Below, in pieces: positions 35,536-44,377 of a DNA stretch of 64,000 bases. The notes below the pieces were generated by a model. That model ran no database searches, was not told where the DNA came from, and was given only the letters and a program-made list of their open reading frames with translations. Origin of the DNA: Lascolabacillus massiliensis (lineage in GTDB: Bacteria > Bacteroidota > Bacteroidia > Bacteroidales > Dysgonomonadaceae); contig NZ_CTEJ01000001.1 of assembly GCF_001282625.1 (NCBI RefSeq), positions 744,001 to 808,000 of the forward strand, written 5' to 3'. Numbering within the stretch: the stretch's first letter is position 1; every line of letters begins with the position of its first letter. The position numbers and the translations under genes are program-made.

Positions 35536-36444
35536 ATGAAAACTGTTTTAATTACCGGTGGTTCAGGTATGATAGGAAGTAGGTTGTCAAAACTACTACT
35601 AGATAAGGGTTATAAAGTAATATGGCTAAGTAGAGAGCGTTTTGTCAAAGCTCAAATTCCACGATATAGATGGGATTACCGTAAAGGTGAAATTGACTCA
35701 GATGCTTTAGAACAAGCAGATATAATTATTCACCTTGCAGGTTCAAATTTAGGTGAAGGTGTCTGGACCAGAAAAAAGAAGCAAAAAATTGTAGAAAGTC
35801 GTGTTCTAACTTCCAGACTTATACTTGATACATTGATTAAATTAAATAAAAAACCTGAAATTTTTATATCAGCTTCTGCTATTGGATATTATGGAATGCA
35901 CACTGATGAGAAAGTGTATAATGAAGATGATTTTCCTGCTAAGAACGACTTTTTAAGTAGGACTTGCAAGAAATGGGAGGCTGCTGCTTTTAATTTCACT
36001 AAAGAACTTAACATTCGTACTGTTGTACTTCGAACATCATTTGTAATCCATAAAAATAGCCATGCTTTTAATAAACTTAAACTTCCTGTTAGGTTTGGAA
36101 TAGGTTCACCATTTGGTAGTGGAAAACAGATTTTTAGTTGGATTCACTTAGAAGATTTATGCAATCTTTATATTAAATCAATTGAAGATACAAGTATGGA
36201 AGGTGTTTATAATGCTGTTTCACCAGAACATATTTCGAACGCTGAATTTATGCGCTGTTTGGCAAAAGAAATGAAGCGCCCATTCTTTTTTCCAAAAATA
36301 CCATCATTTATGCTTCGATTATTCATGGGCGAAGCTTCTGGAATGATATTAGAAGGTAGTCGAATATCTTCCCGAAAAATCATAGATAAGGGTTTCATTT
36401 TTAAATTCAATACAGCTTCAGAAGCAATTAAGGAGTCATTTTAA
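35536..36444 (+). CDS. TIGR01777 family NAD(P)-binding epimerase
   Basis: A 302-residue short-chain-dehydrogenase-like protein of the TIGR01777 (YfcH/SulA-homologue) group. The nucleotide loop GGSGMIGS is at residues 8-15, followed by ADIIIHLAGSNLGEG, the ISASAIGYYG active-site strand and the DUF1731-like C-terminal region (FFFPKIPSFMLRLFMGEASGMILEGSR). Function of the group is not settled; an oxidoreductase or epimerase acting on an unknown sugar or cofactor is likely. It follows a terminator and stands alone. No promoter with both elements is visible upstream. Confidence 0.88.
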   Translation: MKTVLITGGSGMIGSRLSKLLLDKGYKVIWLSRERFVKAQIPRYRWDYRKGEIDSDALEQADIIIHLAGSNLGEGVWTRKKKQKIVESRVLTSRLILDTLIKLNKKPEIFISASAIGYYGMHTDEKVYNEDDFPAKNDFLSRTCKKWEAAAFNFTKELNIRTVVLRTSFVIHKNSHAFNKLKLPVRFGIGSPFGSGKQIFSWIHLEDLCNLYIKSIEDTSMEGVYNAVSPEHISNAEFMRCLAKEMKRPFFFPKIPSFMLRLFMGEASGMILEGSRISSRKIIDKGFIFKFNTASEAIKESF

Positions 36445-36551
36445 TTAACATAATAATATAAACATTCTCATTTTTGTTATGTTTAGTATTTATAGTTGAA
36501 TAATTTTTTTATTACACTACAAAAATCTATTTATGCTTACTTGATTTTAAT

Positions 36552-37001
36552 ATGATTCCAATAAATGATAATGCTCCTGTAAAAATTGAAAAACGTATAG
36601 AGATTGAAGTACCATTAGAAGTTGTATGGGAAATTCTAACTGATATAAATAAATGGTCGGAATGGAATCCAAATGTGAAAAAGGCAAAATTAAAAGGAGA
36701 ACTCTTATCAGGGACATCATTTGATTGGATAAGAGATGGAGCTAAAATCACTTCAACAATACATACAATTGAACCGTTTAGATTGTTTGGGTGGAGTGGT
36801 AAAGCTTTTGGATCTTATGGTATTCACAATTGGAAATTAGAAAACAAAAATGGTACTACTGAAGTAATTTCAGTGGAAAGTATGGAAGGTCTGCTTATGA
36901 ATATTTTTAGGGGATTCATGAAAAATAATCTGGAAACATACATGATAAACTGGCTCAATTCCTTAAAGAGGGAAGCAGAAGATCAGTATTACAATGTATA
37001 G
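36552..37001 (+). CDS. SRPBCC family ligand-binding protein
   Basis: A 149-residue START/Bet v1-like protein (polyketide cyclase/AHSA1 type). The core begins IEKRIEIEVPLEVVWEILTDINKWSEWNPN (residues about 10-40) and includes HNWKLENKNGTTEVISVES. Such proteins form a hydrophobic pocket for lipids or polyketides, with no catalytic residue visible here. It is adjacent to two VOC-domain genes on the same strand, suggesting a small-molecule handling group, but that is only position-based. Confidence 0.8.
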   Translation: MIPINDNAPVKIEKRIEIEVPLEVVWEILTDINKWSEWNPNVKKAKLKGELLSGTSFDWIRDGAKITSTIHTIEPFRLFGWSGKAFGSYGIHNWKLENKNGTTEVISVESMEGLLMNIFRGFMKNNLETYMINWLNSLKREAEDQYYNV

Positions 37002-37089
37002 CTTATTATTTTATCATCCTTGTAATTGTATAGCATAAGACTTTTTGTTGATTTCTATAATATAAAGCTGATAATTAAACCCTTATAAA

Positions 37090-37929
37090 ATGGACAAAAT
37101 AATTTACCCTTGCATAATGTGCAAGAATAATGCTAAAGAAATGGCAGAGTATTATTTATCTGTGTTTACTGATATCGAGATTGCCGATGAAAATAACTGG
37201 GCAGTAGTTTTAAATATAGTTGGTCAGCGTGTAATGCTACTAAACGGTGGGGAAATGGCTCACCCAAATCCAACAATATCTCTGATGTATCTAACTACAT
37301 CTGCTTTCGAAGTGCAAGATTTGTATAATAAATTAATAAAAGGAGGTAAAGACTTAATGCCATTAGATTCTTACCCCTTCAGTGAAAAATATGCATGGGT
37401 TGAGGACCGATATAATGTTTCATGGCAAATAATTACTGCAAATGAAAAAGATATAATTCAAAAGATTGTTCCAACATTAATGTTTGTCGGAGAAAACAAT
37501 GGTAAAGCAGCAGAAGCAATTGATTTCTATACTTCAAAATTTCCAAACTCAGAGAAGTTAGGTGTTTTAAAATATACAGGGGATGAGGGTGAAATACCAG
37601 GGAATATACAACATGCTGAATTTAAGATGCTTGACTACTTGTTGATGATAATGGATAGTTCAAATCTTAATTCAATTAACTTCTCAGAAGGTGTTTCTCT
37701 AGTTGTTGAATGCAAAACGCAAGAGGAAATAGATAAATATTGGGATATATTCATTTCAAATGGTGGTGAGGAAGGAATGTGTGGATGGTTAAAAGATAAA
37801 TTTGGCATTTGTTGGCAGATTGCTCCAAGTGTTTTGAAAGAGCTGCTAAAAAAATCTCCTGAAGTAATGAAAGAAATGATTAACATGAAAAAGCTTGATA
37901 TTAGGAGACTGAGTGACTCTGTAATGTAA
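37090..37929 (+). CDS. Double-domain PhnB-like VOC protein
   Basis: A 279-residue protein with two tandem VOC domains of the PhnB type (about residues 1-120 and 125-260). Each ends with the family pattern W/V-x-D-(R/K)-(Y/F)-x-V/I-x-W-Q-I (DRYNVSWQII and DKFGICWQIA). Databases often name these 3-demethylubiquinone-9 3-methyltransferases, which is unlikely because Bacteroidetes use menaquinone; glyoxalase-like binding or metal-dependent chemistry is more probable. The last 20 residues (NMKKLDIRRLSD) form an extra helix. The neighbour at 37994 is a single-domain homologue. Confidence 0.85.
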   Translation: MDKIIYPCIMCKNNAKEMAEYYLSVFTDIEIADENNWAVVLNIVGQRVMLLNGGEMAHPNPTISLMYLTTSAFEVQDLYNKLIKGGKDLMPLDSYPFSEKYAWVEDRYNVSWQIITANEKDIIQKIVPTLMFVGENNGKAAEAIDFYTSKFPNSEKLGVLKYTGDEGEIPGNIQHAEFKMLDYLLMIMDSSNLNSINFSEGVSLVVECKTQEEIDKYWDIFISNGGEEGMCGWLKDKFGICWQIAPSVLKELLKKSPEVMKEMINMKKLDIRRLSDSVM

Positions 37930-37993
37930 AGTTACATTTTAAAAAGTTCTATTAATGTGAATTTTTTTAATACAAATTAAATCGATTAGAATT

Positions 37994-38413
37994 ATGACTA
38001 AGTTAAATCCTTATTTAAATTTTGATGGCACTTGTGAAGAGGCTTTCAATTTTTATAAAACAGTTTTTGGAGGTGAATTTACTTATTTCTCAAAAATGGG
38101 AGAAATTGAAGGAATGGAAGCATCAGAAGATGATAAAAATCTGATAATGCATGTAAGTCTACCAATTGGTAAAGATGTTTTAATGGGATCAGATGCACCT
38201 ACAAATATGAAATCTCAATTCAAATCAGGTAATAATAACTACATATGTATTTCACCTGACAGTAAAGAAGAGGCTGATAGACTTTTTAAAGAACTTTCAG
38301 TAGATGGTGAAATTGAAATGCCTATGGAAGAAATGTTTTGGGGTGACTATTTTGGTAGTTTTAAAGACAAATATGGTGTATGTTGGATGATAAACTATTA
38401 TAAGAGTGAGTAA
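37994..38413 (+). CDS. Single-domain PhnB-like VOC protein
   Basis: A 139-residue VOC protein of the PhnB type, with LNPYLNFDGTCEEAFNFYKTVFGGEF at the N-terminus (a beta strand, then helix) and DKYGVCWMINYY at the end. It resembles the domains of the neighbouring 279-residue protein, so local duplication is likely. It functions probably as a homodimer, since one pocket needs two VOC units. The substrate is unknown. The gene ends 141 bases before the convergent aldo/keto reductase; the gap holds an 11-bp inverted repeat. Confidence 0.85.
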   Translation: MTKLNPYLNFDGTCEEAFNFYKTVFGGEFTYFSKMGEIEGMEASEDDKNLIMHVSLPIGKDVLMGSDAPTNMKSQFKSGNNNYICISPDSKEEADRLFKELSVDGEIEMPMEEMFWGDYFGSFKDKYGVCWMINYYKSE

Positions 38414-38440
38414 AACAGCTTAATTTATATAATATACTTT

Positions 38441-38481
38441 TTGACCGATGTATTAAATTATCAATTTTAAACATCGGTCAA
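38441..38481. repeat. 11-bp inverted repeat in a convergent junction
   Basis: TTGACCGATGT (38441-38451) and ACATCGGTCAA (38471-38481) are perfect complements separated by 19 AT-rich bases. It lies between two convergent stops (38413 and 38555). No T-run follows either side, so it is not a textbook intrinsic terminator; transcript-end structure or a protein site are possible. Confidence 0.75.
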
Positions 38482-38554
38482 TTTAACTATTAACCATACA
38501 TATTTTACGATATTATTTATTCTAAAGGCAGGGTTTAAACTAGACATAATGTTT

Positions 38555-39550
38555 TTATGCCTGAGGATTAAAAAATGGATAATCTTTTACGGCCAAAAAT
38601 TCATTGTCAAGTAGAGTCATCTCTTTTTGTGTTAAAGGCTCATTTATTATTTCTTCTATATGATCAACACAAAAAGCGAAATTGCGGAAATCGCCAGGAG
38701 GGATAATCACATCTGCTCCAGCCTTGAAGGTATACTTCAGAGCAGCTACACCCATTTCAGGATTACTCACATCTATTGGTTTACACCAAGATTTTGGGTA
38801 AGTCTCTCTTTCTGCATCATTCAGCCATTTGCGATGTATTAAACCTTTTATAGCAATTACACCCATATCTCTTTGTTTAGCATCATTTGCTACACCTGAA
38901 CCCCATTTTGCAAGCATATCCATTTGCCAGTTTATAGGAAACATAACTGTATCAAAGTTATAGAGCGACATAGCACGTAGAGCTTGGGTTTGTGAATGAG
39001 CAGAGAATCCCACTTTTCTAATTCGACCGCGCTTTTTTTCTTTCTCAATCATTTCAATTACACCATTTGAATCAAAAGCTTTATCCACATCTTCAGGTGT
39101 AGTCAGACTATGCAATTGAAATTCATCAAAATAATCTGTATGAAGTAATCTTAGAGATTCTTCAAACTCTTTTTCGGCTTCTTTCTTTGTACGGATAGTT
39201 GTTTTACATGCAAGAAACAGGTCTTTCCTGTGAGGTTTTAATGAAAGACCAAGTTTCTCTTCAGCATCGCCATAAGAGGGAGCAACATCGAAATAATTAA
39301 CTCCTCTGTCCAAAGCCCATGCTACATAATTATTGGATGCAGCCTGACCATCCCTACTTGATATAATTCCACCGTAAATTACAGGGAATACATTGAAACC
39401 AGTTTTACCTAATGTGCGCTTAATTTTAGGTACTGTATTTATTATACCTGAATTAAGGTCGGTTACTGTAAAAGCAGAGTTAACCTTATTTGTTGCTCCT
39501 AACGCAATTGCACCAGCTATACTGTTTTTTATGAATTGTCGTTTATCCAT
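38555..39550 (-). CDS. Exported aldo/keto reductase
   Basis: A 331-residue aldo/keto reductase with an N-terminal leader DKRQFIKNSIAGAIALGATNKVNSAF that resembles a Tat signal with KR in place of the twin arginine. The barrel carries the tetrad: Asp in YFDVAPSYGDAE (also supplying Tyr), Lys in FLACKTTIR, and His in DEFQLHSL. The long YGDAEEKLG loop is typical. Tat export with a bound cofactor would explain the leader. It overlaps the upstream sugar dehydrogenase stop by 8 bases, so the two are co-translated. Confidence 0.85.
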   Translation of the reverse strand: MDKRQFIKNSIAGAIALGATNKVNSAFTVTDLNSGIINTVPKIKRTLGKTGFNVFPVIYGGIISSRDGQAASNNYVAWALDRGVNYFDVAPSYGDAEEKLGLSLKPHRKDLFLACKTTIRTKKEAEKEFEESLRLLHTDYFDEFQLHSLTTPEDVDKAFDSNGVIEMIEKEKKRGRIRKVGFSAHSQTQALRAMSLYNFDTVMFPINWQMDMLAKWGSGVANDAKQRDMGVIAIKGLIHRKWLNDAERETYPKSWCKPIDVSNPEMGVAALKYTFKAGADVIIPPGDFRNFAFCVDHIEEIINEPLTQKEMTLLDNEFLAVKDYPFFNPQA

Positions 39551-40835
39551 GTTGCTTATATTTATAGCTTTTTTTTGAAAACATCAGCAATTTATTACTA
39601 TTTGTTTTAGCAATGCGGTATAATTTTCCTGAGTCAGTGACTGCATAAAGTGCTCCATCACTGCCTGATTCAACATCTCTAAAACGTTCACCCTCATCTG
39701 CAAGTAAACGTTCTTCTCCAACTACCTTGCCATTCTCTATTACAATACGTGCAATATGTCTGCTGCTTAACCCCCCTATGAATAGATTGTTTTCCCATTC
39801 AGGAATAACAGTTGAATTGTAAAATACCATACCACTTGGTGATAATACCGGATCCCAGTAGTAGACAGGTTGCTCCATTCCTTCTTTTTGGGTAATACCA
39901 TCACCGATTGTATTCCCGTTGTATTCTATCCCATAGGTTATTGTAGGCCAGCCATAATCTTTTCCTGCCTCAATTAAATTTAATTCATCACCACCTCGAG
40001 GCCCCATTTCACTAAGCCAAAGTTCTCCTGTTACAGGATGAATATCTAATCCTTGTGGGTTCCTATGTCCATAACTATATATTTCTGGAAGAGCACCTGC
40101 TTTGTTAATAAATGGATTTCCCGGTACAGCCTTACCTTCAGGAGTAATGTGTATCACCTTTCCATGAGCTGTCTCAAGCTTTTGAGCATTGTATCGTGTT
40201 TCAAGACTTGATCTTTCCCCTGTTGTAATGAATATATTACCACTTTTATCAAAAACAATTCTACTTCCGAAATGCATACTATTATCGAAATAAGGTATAG
40301 CACGGTATATTATTTGAAAGTTTTCTATATTTGTTTCATCATCTGACAACCTACCTTTTCCAACAGCTGTTAAAGAACCCTTAGGTGTTCTTTCTGCAAA
40401 TGTAAAGTAGAGCAATCTGCTGGTTGTGAAATCGGGTGCTGGTGCTACATCTAATAATCCTCCCTGATTTCTGTCATCTACTTCAGGGAAACCATATATT
40501 TTCCCACTAACAGATCCATCAGTAGTTGCTATGCGCAATGATCCCCCTTTTTCTGTTATAACCAGACGACCATCTGGTAGAAATACAACAGCCCATGGAC
40601 TATCAAACTCAGTAGAAATAACTTTTGCTTCGTACGGTGTAATTGTTTTAACACCTGATATTCTTGTTTGTCCAACAAAAGCAGGAGTATAATCAGTATT
40701 GGGATTTTGTGTTTCTACAGGAGGAAATTTATTTTCTGGTATTTCCTGTTCATTCTTAGTTTTTTGTTCATCACATGCTGCTGATAAAAAAAGGAAGTAC
40801 AAAGAAAAAATTGATGTAATTATTAAATGTTTCAT
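39543..40835 (-). CDS. PQQ-dependent sugar dehydrogenase family lipoprotein (YliI/Asd-like)
   Basis: A 430-residue lipoprotein with lipobox Cys21 (SAACDE). The six-bladed propeller of the soluble glucose dehydrogenase family is recognisable by DSPWAVVFLPDGRLVITEKGG, GGLLDVAPAPDF, HFGSRIVFDKSGNIFITTGERSS, SYGHRNPQGLDIHPVTGELWLSEMGPRGGDELNLI and the DYGWP motif. It would oxidise aldose sugars in the periplasm with PQQ or without known cofactor; no PQQ synthesis genes are in the window. It overlaps the following aldo/keto reductase by 8 bases. Confidence 0.87.
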   Translation of the reverse strand: MKHLIITSIFSLYFLFLSAACDEQKTKNEQEIPENKFPPVETQNPNTDYTPAFVGQTRISGVKTITPYEAKVISTEFDSPWAVVFLPDGRLVITEKGGSLRIATTDGSVSGKIYGFPEVDDRNQGGLLDVAPAPDFTTSRLLYFTFAERTPKGSLTAVGKGRLSDDETNIENFQIIYRAIPYFDNSMHFGSRIVFDKSGNIFITTGERSSLETRYNAQKLETAHGKVIHITPEGKAVPGNPFINKAGALPEIYSYGHRNPQGLDIHPVTGELWLSEMGPRGGDELNLIEAGKDYGWPTITYGIEYNGNTIGDGITQKEGMEQPVYYWDPVLSPSGMVFYNSTVIPEWENNLFIGGLSSRHIARIVIENGKVVGEERLLADEGERFRDVESGSDGALYAVTDSGKLYRIAKTNSNKLLMFSKKSYKYKQHG

Positions 40836-40985
40836 ATAATATTAATTTTAACTTGAATTTAATATTACAACAAAGTAGAATTATAATAGTTTTAACAAAT
40901 TGATATTTAACGTGTATGATGATAAAATAAAAACGGGGGATAAAATATTTTATCACCCGTTCGTAATATAATTTTTCTGTAAAAT

Positions 40986-43900
40986 CTACTTTATATCAAT
41001 CTCAATCCACTCTGATCTGTCAGGAGGAGTAGGAGATTTAATTATTTTGTGTGGAGTTTTTCTTAATTCATCTAATAAAACTTCAACTGCTTTTTCAATA
41101 GAAGGATCATTGCCTTTTGCTAATTCTTCAGGTCGATCAACAACTTCAATATCAGGGTATACACCAACACCTTCAATAATCCATTTACCAGTTTCATCAT
41201 ATACACCAAACATTGGTACTGATATATAACCACCATCAACAAGACGAGCATTGCCAGATATTCCTACCAGACCTCCCCAAGTACGTGTCCCAATTAATTT
41301 TCCTTCACCTGTTTTACGAAAGAAATATGGGAATGCATCGCCACCTGAAGAGGAATAGCCATTAATAAGCATGGCTTTGGGACCATCATGTGCAATACCA
41401 GGTGATTTCATAGGCAACTCAATATTATTTCTATGCCAGTAGACAAGTGTTCTTCTATTAAGAAGATCAATCATTCTGTCAGGAATAAAACCACCACCAT
41501 TATACCTGTCGTCAATTATGAGAGCTTCTTTATCGTTGTATGTAAGCATACCTCTGAAAAGTTCCATATTACCTTCATAGGAAGTATTAGGAACATGGAT
41601 GTATCCAATTCTTCCATCAGACATTTTATCAACTAAGTCACGTCTGCTTTTCACCCAATCTAAATATCTTAATTCATGCTCACTGGTGATTGTTTTTACT
41701 GCATATGTTTTAGCGTTTGTAACAGATGGTTTTTGGTTAACACTTAGTTCAATATAACTTCCACCTAAATTTTCAAGTAATTCGTAGGGATTTTGGTCAG
41801 TAGTTAATTCTATACCATTTATGCTAATAATATAATCACCTTCATTTATAAATATCCCACTTTCCGTAAGAGGAGAACGACGTTCTTCATTCCAATTTTC
41901 TCCTTCATAAATTTTCTTTATCCTATAACGTCCTGAGGCAAGATCTGCTTCGAGATCTGCTCCTAATAAACCTCCGTTAATACGTTCAACTTTACCTATA
42001 TCACCCCAATCTACATATGAATGACCTGTATTGGTTTCACTTACTATTTCATTAAGTATATAGTCCAAGTCGAATCTACTAGGTACATATGGAAGTATTT
42101 GATTATATGATTCTTTTATACCTTTCCAATCAACACCATGAAGATTGTCTACATAAAAATAGTCTCTGAATATTCTGAAAGCATCGTTATATATTTGTTC
42201 CCATTCTTTTACCGGATCAATCTTCATCATAAGTCTATCAAGATCAAGTTTGCCATTTCCTGCTTTTTGTCCCGGCTGATTTTTTGCAATTGCAAAATTT
42301 CCGTTATTTCTATAAATAAAAGATTTTCCATCGGCAGATAATATTGCAAATCCAGCACCCTCTAAAATATCCTCTACTTTCTTTTCTTTTATATTAAATC
42401 TAAATATCTTGTTGCCGGAAGAGAATAATAATCCTTCCTCAGACGTACCTATAATATTATAATTTCCAGATGCCATTGGAAGTACTTCTATTCGGTTCTG
42501 AATGCCTTCTATATCTATCCTAACCTTTACATCTTTATTGTTTTTTTCTTTAAATTCATTTGCACTAGATACATCTGTTCCATTAGGTTCAACATCCTTT
42601 TCATAATAATTTAATCTAGAACCGTCATTAAGAAGTGGAATTGCGTAAATTCTAGTTGCATTGTTATATAGATAATCAAACTCATAACTGCTGAAAGTCA
42701 AATTAAAATCACGATTGGATAGAAAAAATAAAAATTTACCATCTGTGCTGAAAAATGGATTACCATCTGAGAAAACCGCATCAGTAATTTGATATTTTTT
42801 ATCAGTTGATACTTGATATAACCAAAGAGCTGATTGATAGTTAGGCGAAGATTTACTGTATGCTATCCAGTCACCATCTGGAGAAAATGTATAGTCTCTA
42901 ATTTCCTCCCCTGAAGCTGTATCAATTTTTTTCTCCATTCCTGTTAATACATCAACTAGCCAAAGGGCTAATGTACGATCACTATAAATCAAGTGTGTAC
43001 TCTTAGGTGACCATTCTGCGCTATTTTTCCAAGCTGAGGAACCTTTTGTTATCTGACGGGGTTTTGCACCTTCCTTATTTTCGAGAAGATAAAGCTCATA
43101 TTCACCAGTTTCATCAGAGAAAAATGCAATTTGTTTTCCGTCAGGCGACCAAACCGGTGAGATCTCACGAATTCCCTGAGTATTTGTAAGATTTACTATT
43201 TCACCTTTTTCTGCAGGTACGCTGAATATATCACCTCTTGCTTCAAATAAGACTCTTTTGGCAGTAGGTGATAAAGAGTATTCTCCTATAAATTCCTTTA
43301 CATTTTTAAAGTATGGATGTAAATTGGGATTATCAAAATTTATAGACACACTAATTTTTTTTGAATTCCCATTTTCAAGATCAAGTGTATACAGATGACC
43401 TCCATTCTCATATACCAGTTTCCCATTACTTCCTGAAGGCCACATAACATCAAACTCTGTATGAGATGTAATTTGAGTACTTTCTCCAGTATTGAGATTG
43501 TAGCGGTGTATATTAAGGCGTTTACTCTGATCAGAAGCATAAAAAATATTGTCTCCATACCATATAGGCCATTGATCAGATCCGGTCCAGTTTGTAATCT
43601 GCTCGGAAGTATTGTTATCTAAGTTGTAAGTCCATAATTCTGTGGCACGACCACCTTTATATCTTTTCCATGTTCTAAACTCACGGTCAACAGGTGTAAA
43701 ACATAATTGTGAACCATCAGGTGAGTATGTTGCAAAACCACCATTTACAATTGGCAGAGACTTTTCCATGCCACTTTTAATACTAATAGTATAATATTTT
43801 CCATTTCTTTCGCCGAATGTAGTTCTATTAGCTCTAAATAGTATGTTTTCACTATCTGGTGTCCAATCTAATACAACATTATCAAAACCTCCTCTTGGAG

Positions 43901-44231
43901 GCATTACACCAACAGAATTATAGAATGTAAGCTGTTTGGCTGATCCACCTTCAGAAGGCATAACCCAAATTTGTCTGTTCCCTGAGTATTCTGCTGAAAA
44001 GGCTATCCACTTTCCATCAGGTGAAATTTTTGGAAACAATTCAATACCTGGATGCGATGTTAATCTTTTGGCTTCACCACCATTAGAGCTAACACTCCAA
44101 ATATCACCTGCATATACAAATACTATAAGATCACCATTTATGTCCGGGAAACGCATCATTCGCGCGTCATTCACTGCAGAGGCTTGAATATAAATAAGGC
44201 TTGCAATTGTAATTAATAATAGCTTCTTCAT
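40986..44231 (-). CDS. Tricorn-like S41 protease with beta-propeller and PDZ
   Basis: A 1081-residue exported protein with a signal peptide (about residues 1-19). Two propeller-like regions (roughly 25-300 and 320-580, repeated SPDGKWIAFSAE and SPDGKQIAFFSDE) precede a helical C1-type segment (about 660-740), a PDZ domain (about 750-850) and the S41 catalytic domain with its nucleophile in GYSSSGGDAF (near residue 961). This is the tricorn protease layout, in which the propeller filters peptides. It is probably periplasmic here. A TAAATTTG minus-strand -7 box lies at 44261-44254. Confidence 0.9.
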   Translation of the reverse strand: MKKLLLITIASLIYIQASAVNDARMMRFPDINGDLIVFVYAGDIWSVSSNGGEAKRLTSHPGIELFPKISPDGKWIAFSAEYSGNRQIWVMPSEGGSAKQLTFYNSVGVMPPRGGFDNVVLDWTPDSENILFRANRTTFGERNGKYYTISIKSGMEKSLPIVNGGFATYSPDGSQLCFTPVDREFRTWKRYKGGRATELWTYNLDNNTSEQITNWTGSDQWPIWYGDNIFYASDQSKRLNIHRYNLNTGESTQITSHTEFDVMWPSGSNGKLVYENGGHLYTLDLENGNSKKISVSINFDNPNLHPYFKNVKEFIGEYSLSPTAKRVLFEARGDIFSVPAEKGEIVNLTNTQGIREISPVWSPDGKQIAFFSDETGEYELYLLENKEGAKPRQITKGSSAWKNSAEWSPKSTHLIYSDRTLALWLVDVLTGMEKKIDTASGEEIRDYTFSPDGDWIAYSKSSPNYQSALWLYQVSTDKKYQITDAVFSDGNPFFSTDGKFLFFLSNRDFNLTFSSYEFDYLYNNATRIYAIPLLNDGSRLNYYEKDVEPNGTDVSSANEFKEKNNKDVKVRIDIEGIQNRIEVLPMASGNYNIIGTSEEGLLFSSGNKIFRFNIKEKKVEDILEGAGFAILSADGKSFIYRNNGNFAIAKNQPGQKAGNGKLDLDRLMMKIDPVKEWEQIYNDAFRIFRDYFYVDNLHGVDWKGIKESYNQILPYVPSRFDLDYILNEIVSETNTGHSYVDWGDIGKVERINGGLLGADLEADLASGRYRIKKIYEGENWNEERRSPLTESGIFINEGDYIISINGIELTTDQNPYELLENLGGSYIELSVNQKPSVTNAKTYAVKTITSEHELRYLDWVKSRRDLVDKMSDGRIGYIHVPNTSYEGNMELFRGMLTYNDKEALIIDDRYNGGGFIPDRMIDLLNRRTLVYWHRNNIELPMKSPGIAHDGPKAMLINGYSSSGGDAFPYFFRKTGEGKLIGTRTWGGLVGISGNARLVDGGYISVPMFGVYDETGKWIIEGVGVYPDIEVVDRPEELAKGNDPSIEKAVEVLLDELRKTPHKIIKSPTPPDRSEWIEIDIK

Positions 44232-44377
44232 TAAATTAAAATTTTATAAACTTCAAATTTACATAATAAAAATGAATATAATAGTTAGCCTAATATTAGT
44301 TTTAATAAGACTTTAGTATATATAATAAATAGATAATTGTAAATTCTATTATCTTTGTTGATATAATCCATTTACTA

